Of a stretch of 14,992 nt of DNA, positions 12,542 through 14,992 are shown one piece after another (the first letter of the stretch is position 1; every line of letters begins with the position of its first letter). The DNA comes from JAJFTV01 sp964426355 (GTDB lineage Bacteria > Chloroflexota > Anaerolineae > Anaerolineales > Anaerolineaceae): contig CAYRRA010000110.1 of assembly GCA_964426355.1 (NCBI GenBank), positions 1 to 14,992 of the forward strand, read 5' to 3'. The notes below the pieces were generated by a model. It saw only the letters and a program-made list of their open reading frames with translations, was not told the origin of the DNA and made no database searches. The position numbers and the translations under genes are program-made.

Positions 12542-14992
12542 ATGGCGTTTACAAAAGTACCGAGTATGGTGGATTTTATTCAGCAGGAGCAGGATGTTAT
12601 CCAGTTCTGGAAGGAAACAGATGCTTTCAATAAGCTGCGCGCGCTGCGCAAAGGCTGCCCGCCCTGGTCGTTTTTGGATGGTCCTATTACGGCTAACAAC
12701 CCAATGGGGGTGCATCATGGCTGGGGTCGTACCTACAAAGACCTCTTTAACCGTTTTTGGGCGATGCGTGGGCATGAGCTGCGTTATCAGAACGGTTTCG
12801 ACTGCCAGGGTCTGTGGGTGGAAGTAGAGGTAGAGAAAGCGCAAGGTTTCACCACCAAAAAAGATATTGAAGATTTCGGTCTGGACCGCTTTGTGCTCAA
12901 CTGCAAAGAACGCGTGCTGCGTTTTGCGGCAGTGCAGACGGAGCAGTCGATGCGGCTGGGGTACTGGATGGATTGGAACGATCCCGCCACGCTGCGTATG
13001 CTGGCTGAAAAACTGGTGGAGGACCCCTCGCAGGTGCTCACGATTGAAGGACCGGAGGGTCCAGTGACCGATACGGTCGAGCAACTCGTGGGTCGCCTGG
13101 GATTGGCGGAGCTGGGGGGCTCGTACTTTACCTTTTCCAACGAAAACAACTACATGATCTGGAAGTTCCTCAAAATCTGTTGGGAACGCGGCTGGCTTTA
13201 CCAGGGCGCTGATGTGATGCCCTGGTGCCCGCGCTGTGCCACCGGTATTAGCCAGCATGAGATTGTGACCGACGGTTATGCTGAGCTGACGCATCCCAGC
13301 GTGACGCTGCGCTTTCCGCTGCGTGGACGCACAAAAGAATCGCTGCTGGTCTGGACGACCACACCCTGGACGCTGACCAGCAACGTGGCTGCGGCAGTGG
13401 GTCCGCAATTGGACTACCTCAAGGTAAAGCAGGACGATGAGGTGTTTTACCTTTCTAAGGGTACGGCACACATGCTCAAAGGCGCATACGAGGTGTTGGG
13501 TGAGTTGAAGGGCATTGAGATGGAAGGCTGGACGTATGACGGACCTTTCGACAACCTGGAAGCCGCCCAGCTTCCGGGTGGGCGCACCCATCTGAAGGAC
13601 CTCATCAAGAATATTCAACTGAGCGCTGCACAGGCGCACCAGGTCATCCTGTGGGATGAGGTCGGCGAGGCGGAAGGCACCGGCATCGTCCATATCGCAC
13701 CTGGCTGTGGCGCGGAAGACTATCAATTGGGGCGCGAGCGCGCCTTCCCGCTGCTGGCTCCGCTGGATGAAGAGGGTCATTTTGTGGAGGGTTTTGGTTC
13801 CTTCACCGGAATGCACGTCTCCGAGGTGGCACCGCATGTCTTCGCCGCGCTGGAAGAAAAAGGATTGCTCTATAAAGTGGAGAATTATGCGCACCGTTAC
13901 CCCACCTGCTGGCGCTGCAAGACCGAACTAGTCTTCCGCCTGGTGGATGAATGGTTCATTAGCATGGGCGAGCACTATGACAAGCCGCGCGAAGAACTGA
14001 CCGCCGATGAAAAAGCGCGCAGCTTGCGTTATCAGATCATGGATGTGGTTGACCAGATTCGCTGGATCCCGGAATTTGGGCATGCCCGCGAACTGGACTG
14101 GCTGCGCAACATGCACGATTGGATGATTTCCAAAAAGCGATACTGGGGATTGGCGCTACCGATTTGGATGTGTGATGACTGTCATCATTATGAAGTGATC
14201 GGTGATGATGTGGAGTTGAAAGAGCGCGCAGTGGAAGGCTGGGATGAGTTTGCCGGTCACACACCGCACCGACCATTTATCGACAAGGTAAAAATCGCCT
14301 GCCCGAAATGCGGTGGTTTGATGAAGCGCGTGCCGGATGTGGGCAACCCCTGGCTGGATGCTGGTATCGTCAGCTTTAGCACAATGCGCTACCGCAGCGA
14401 CCCCGACTACTGGCGCAAATGGTACCCGGCACAGTGGATCAGCGAGTCGTTCCCCGGTCAGTTCCGCAACTGGTTCTACAGTCTGCTGGCAATGGCAACC
14501 GTGATCGACAACAGCCCGCCATTCCTGCAGAATTTCGGGTATGCCTCTCTGCTGGCTGAAGATGGGCGTGAGATGCACAAAAGCTGGGGCAATGCCATCG
14601 AGTTCAACGAGGCTGCCAACCGGATGGGTGTGGATGTGATGCGCTGGATCTACTGCGCGCACAAACCAGAGAACAACCTGTTATTTGGATACAACCGCGC
14701 CGAAGAAGTGCGCCGCGGCTTCCTGATCCCGTTGTGGAACGTGTACAGTTTCTTTGCCACGTACGCCGGTATGGATGGATGGCTGCCCTCAACTGATGGG
14801 TTTGACCCGCAACATCCCGAAGGAAAGACGCCGCAGAGCGAGAACCCGTTGGATCGCTGGGTGCTGGCACGCCTCAACCAGGTTGTTGAACGTGTGACCG
14901 CAGCGTTAGAGGGTTCAGATGCTTTTACCGCTACGTTGATCATTGAGCCATTTATCGGCGACCTGACCAACTGGTACGTGCGCCGCAGCCGC
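12542..14992 (+). CDS. ileS: Isoleucyl-tRNA synthetase (3' end beyond window)
   Basis: This class I synthetase charges tRNA-Ile. 817 codons are visible with no stop; the family usually has about 1,000 or more. GGAGG at 12533-12537 precedes the ATG by 4 nt. The first signature motif reads GVHH at residues 56-59 (ANNPMGVHHGWGR), where most IleRS have HxGH. The second reads EMHKS at 677-681 (KMSKS in most). The editing domain is present, with WTTTPWTLTSN and GTGIVHIAPGCGAEDYQLG. Cys pairs CPRC, CWRC, CDDC and CPKC suggest zinc binding. About 45 residues (roughly 147-193) between MDWN and SYFTF seem extra relative to common IleRS. The assignment is backed by the T-box with an ATC specifier. It appears type-2 (eukaryote-like), but this rests on motif memory. 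Confidence 0.93.
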   Translation, partial: MAFTKVPSMVDFIQQEQDVIQFWKETDAFNKLRALRKGCPPWSFLDGPITANNPMGVHHGWGRTYKDLFNRFWAMRGHELRYQNGFDCQGLWVEVEVEKAQGFTTKKDIEDFGLDRFVLNCKERVLRFAAVQTEQSMRLGYWMDWNDPATLRMLAEKLVEDPSQVLTIEGPEGPVTDTVEQLVGRLGLAELGGSYFTFSNENNYMIWKFLKICWERGWLYQGADVMPWCPRCATGISQHEIVTDGYAELTHPSVTLRFPLRGRTKESLLVWTTTPWTLTSNVAAAVGPQLDYLKVKQDDEVFYLSKGTAHMLKGAYEVLGELKGIEMEGWTYDGPFDNLEAAQLPGGRTHLKDLIKNIQLSAAQAHQVILWDEVGEAEGTGIVHIAPGCGAEDYQLGRERAFPLLAPLDEEGHFVEGFGSFTGMHVSEVAPHVFAALEEKGLLYKVENYAHRYPTCWRCKTELVFRLVDEWFISMGEHYDKPREELTADEKARSLRYQIMDVVDQIRWIPEFGHARELDWLRNMHDWMISKKRYWGLALPIWMCDDCHHYEVIGDDVELKERAVEGWDEFAGHTPHRPFIDKVKIACPKCGGLMKRVPDVGNPWLDAGIVSFSTMRYRSDPDYWRKWYPAQWISESFPGQFRNWFYSLLAMATVIDNSPPFLQNFGYASLLAEDGREMHKSWGNAIEFNEAANRMGVDVMRWIYCAHKPENNLLFGYNRAEEVRRGFLIPLWNVYSFFATYAGMDGWLPSTDGFDPQHPEGKTPQSENPLDRWVLARLNQVVERVTAALEGSDAFTATLIIEPFIGDLTNWYVRRSR

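Noticed and set aside
12527..13894. Long open frame antisense to ileS (455 residues)
   Set aside because: It is the mirror of a well-supported gene with all IleRS motifs; its translation shows no recognisable domain.

Overview
The window looks like chromosomal DNA from a free-living bacterium of moderate GC content. Mixed signals point to a Chloroflexota (Anaerolineae-like) genome: a leaderless leader ORF, a GC-rich T-box before ileS, a type-2-like isoleucyl-tRNA synthetase, and large sensor kinase / HD-GYP signalling genes. This assignment is inference from memory of such genomes, not proof. There is no phage, CRISPR array, complete insertion sequence, rRNA or tRNA.

Layout. At the left edge (1-178) is a non-coding repeat with a perfect 17-bp inverted repeat. 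A minus-strand alpha/beta hydrolase (179-1405) is divergent from a TetR-type repressor (1544-2137). Their shared spacer holds an exact-consensus TTGACA-N17-TATAAT promoter overlapped by a palindrome, a typical local repressor/target pair. After a 361-nt non-coding stretch comes a stand-alone cytosolic M28 zinc aminopeptidase (2499-3914).

The next block is arginine biosynthesis, argG-argH (4184-6859). It is preceded by a strong promoter and a 185-nt leader RNA. The leader contains a 29-codon ORF with three CGA codons clustered near its middle. It also has mutually exclusive hairpins and an intrinsic terminator placed just before argG. The parts are arranged as in a classical ribosome-dependent attenuator for arginine. 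This is the most interesting object in the window.

Then follows a translationally coupled three-gene signalling operon (7102-11980): a membrane histidine kinase with an extracytoplasmic amino-acid-binding-type domain and two PAS domains, a single-domain receiver, and a receiver-GAF-GAF-HD-GYP protein that should degrade cyclic di-GMP. External ligand sensing would thus feed into second-messenger turnover.

The right part (11981-12541) holds a second copy of the left-edge repeat, a sigma-A-type promoter and an isoleucine T-box riboswitch with its terminator. These precede ileS, which runs off the window end. The encoded IleRS has the first signature motif in the swapped form GVHH instead of HxGH, a change linked to strong mupirocin resistance in type-2 IleRS.

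Two biosynthetic/translation units here (argGH and ileS) both appear to be controlled by RNA-level termination decisions that read amino-acid supply, one through a translated leader peptide and the other through uncharged tRNA.
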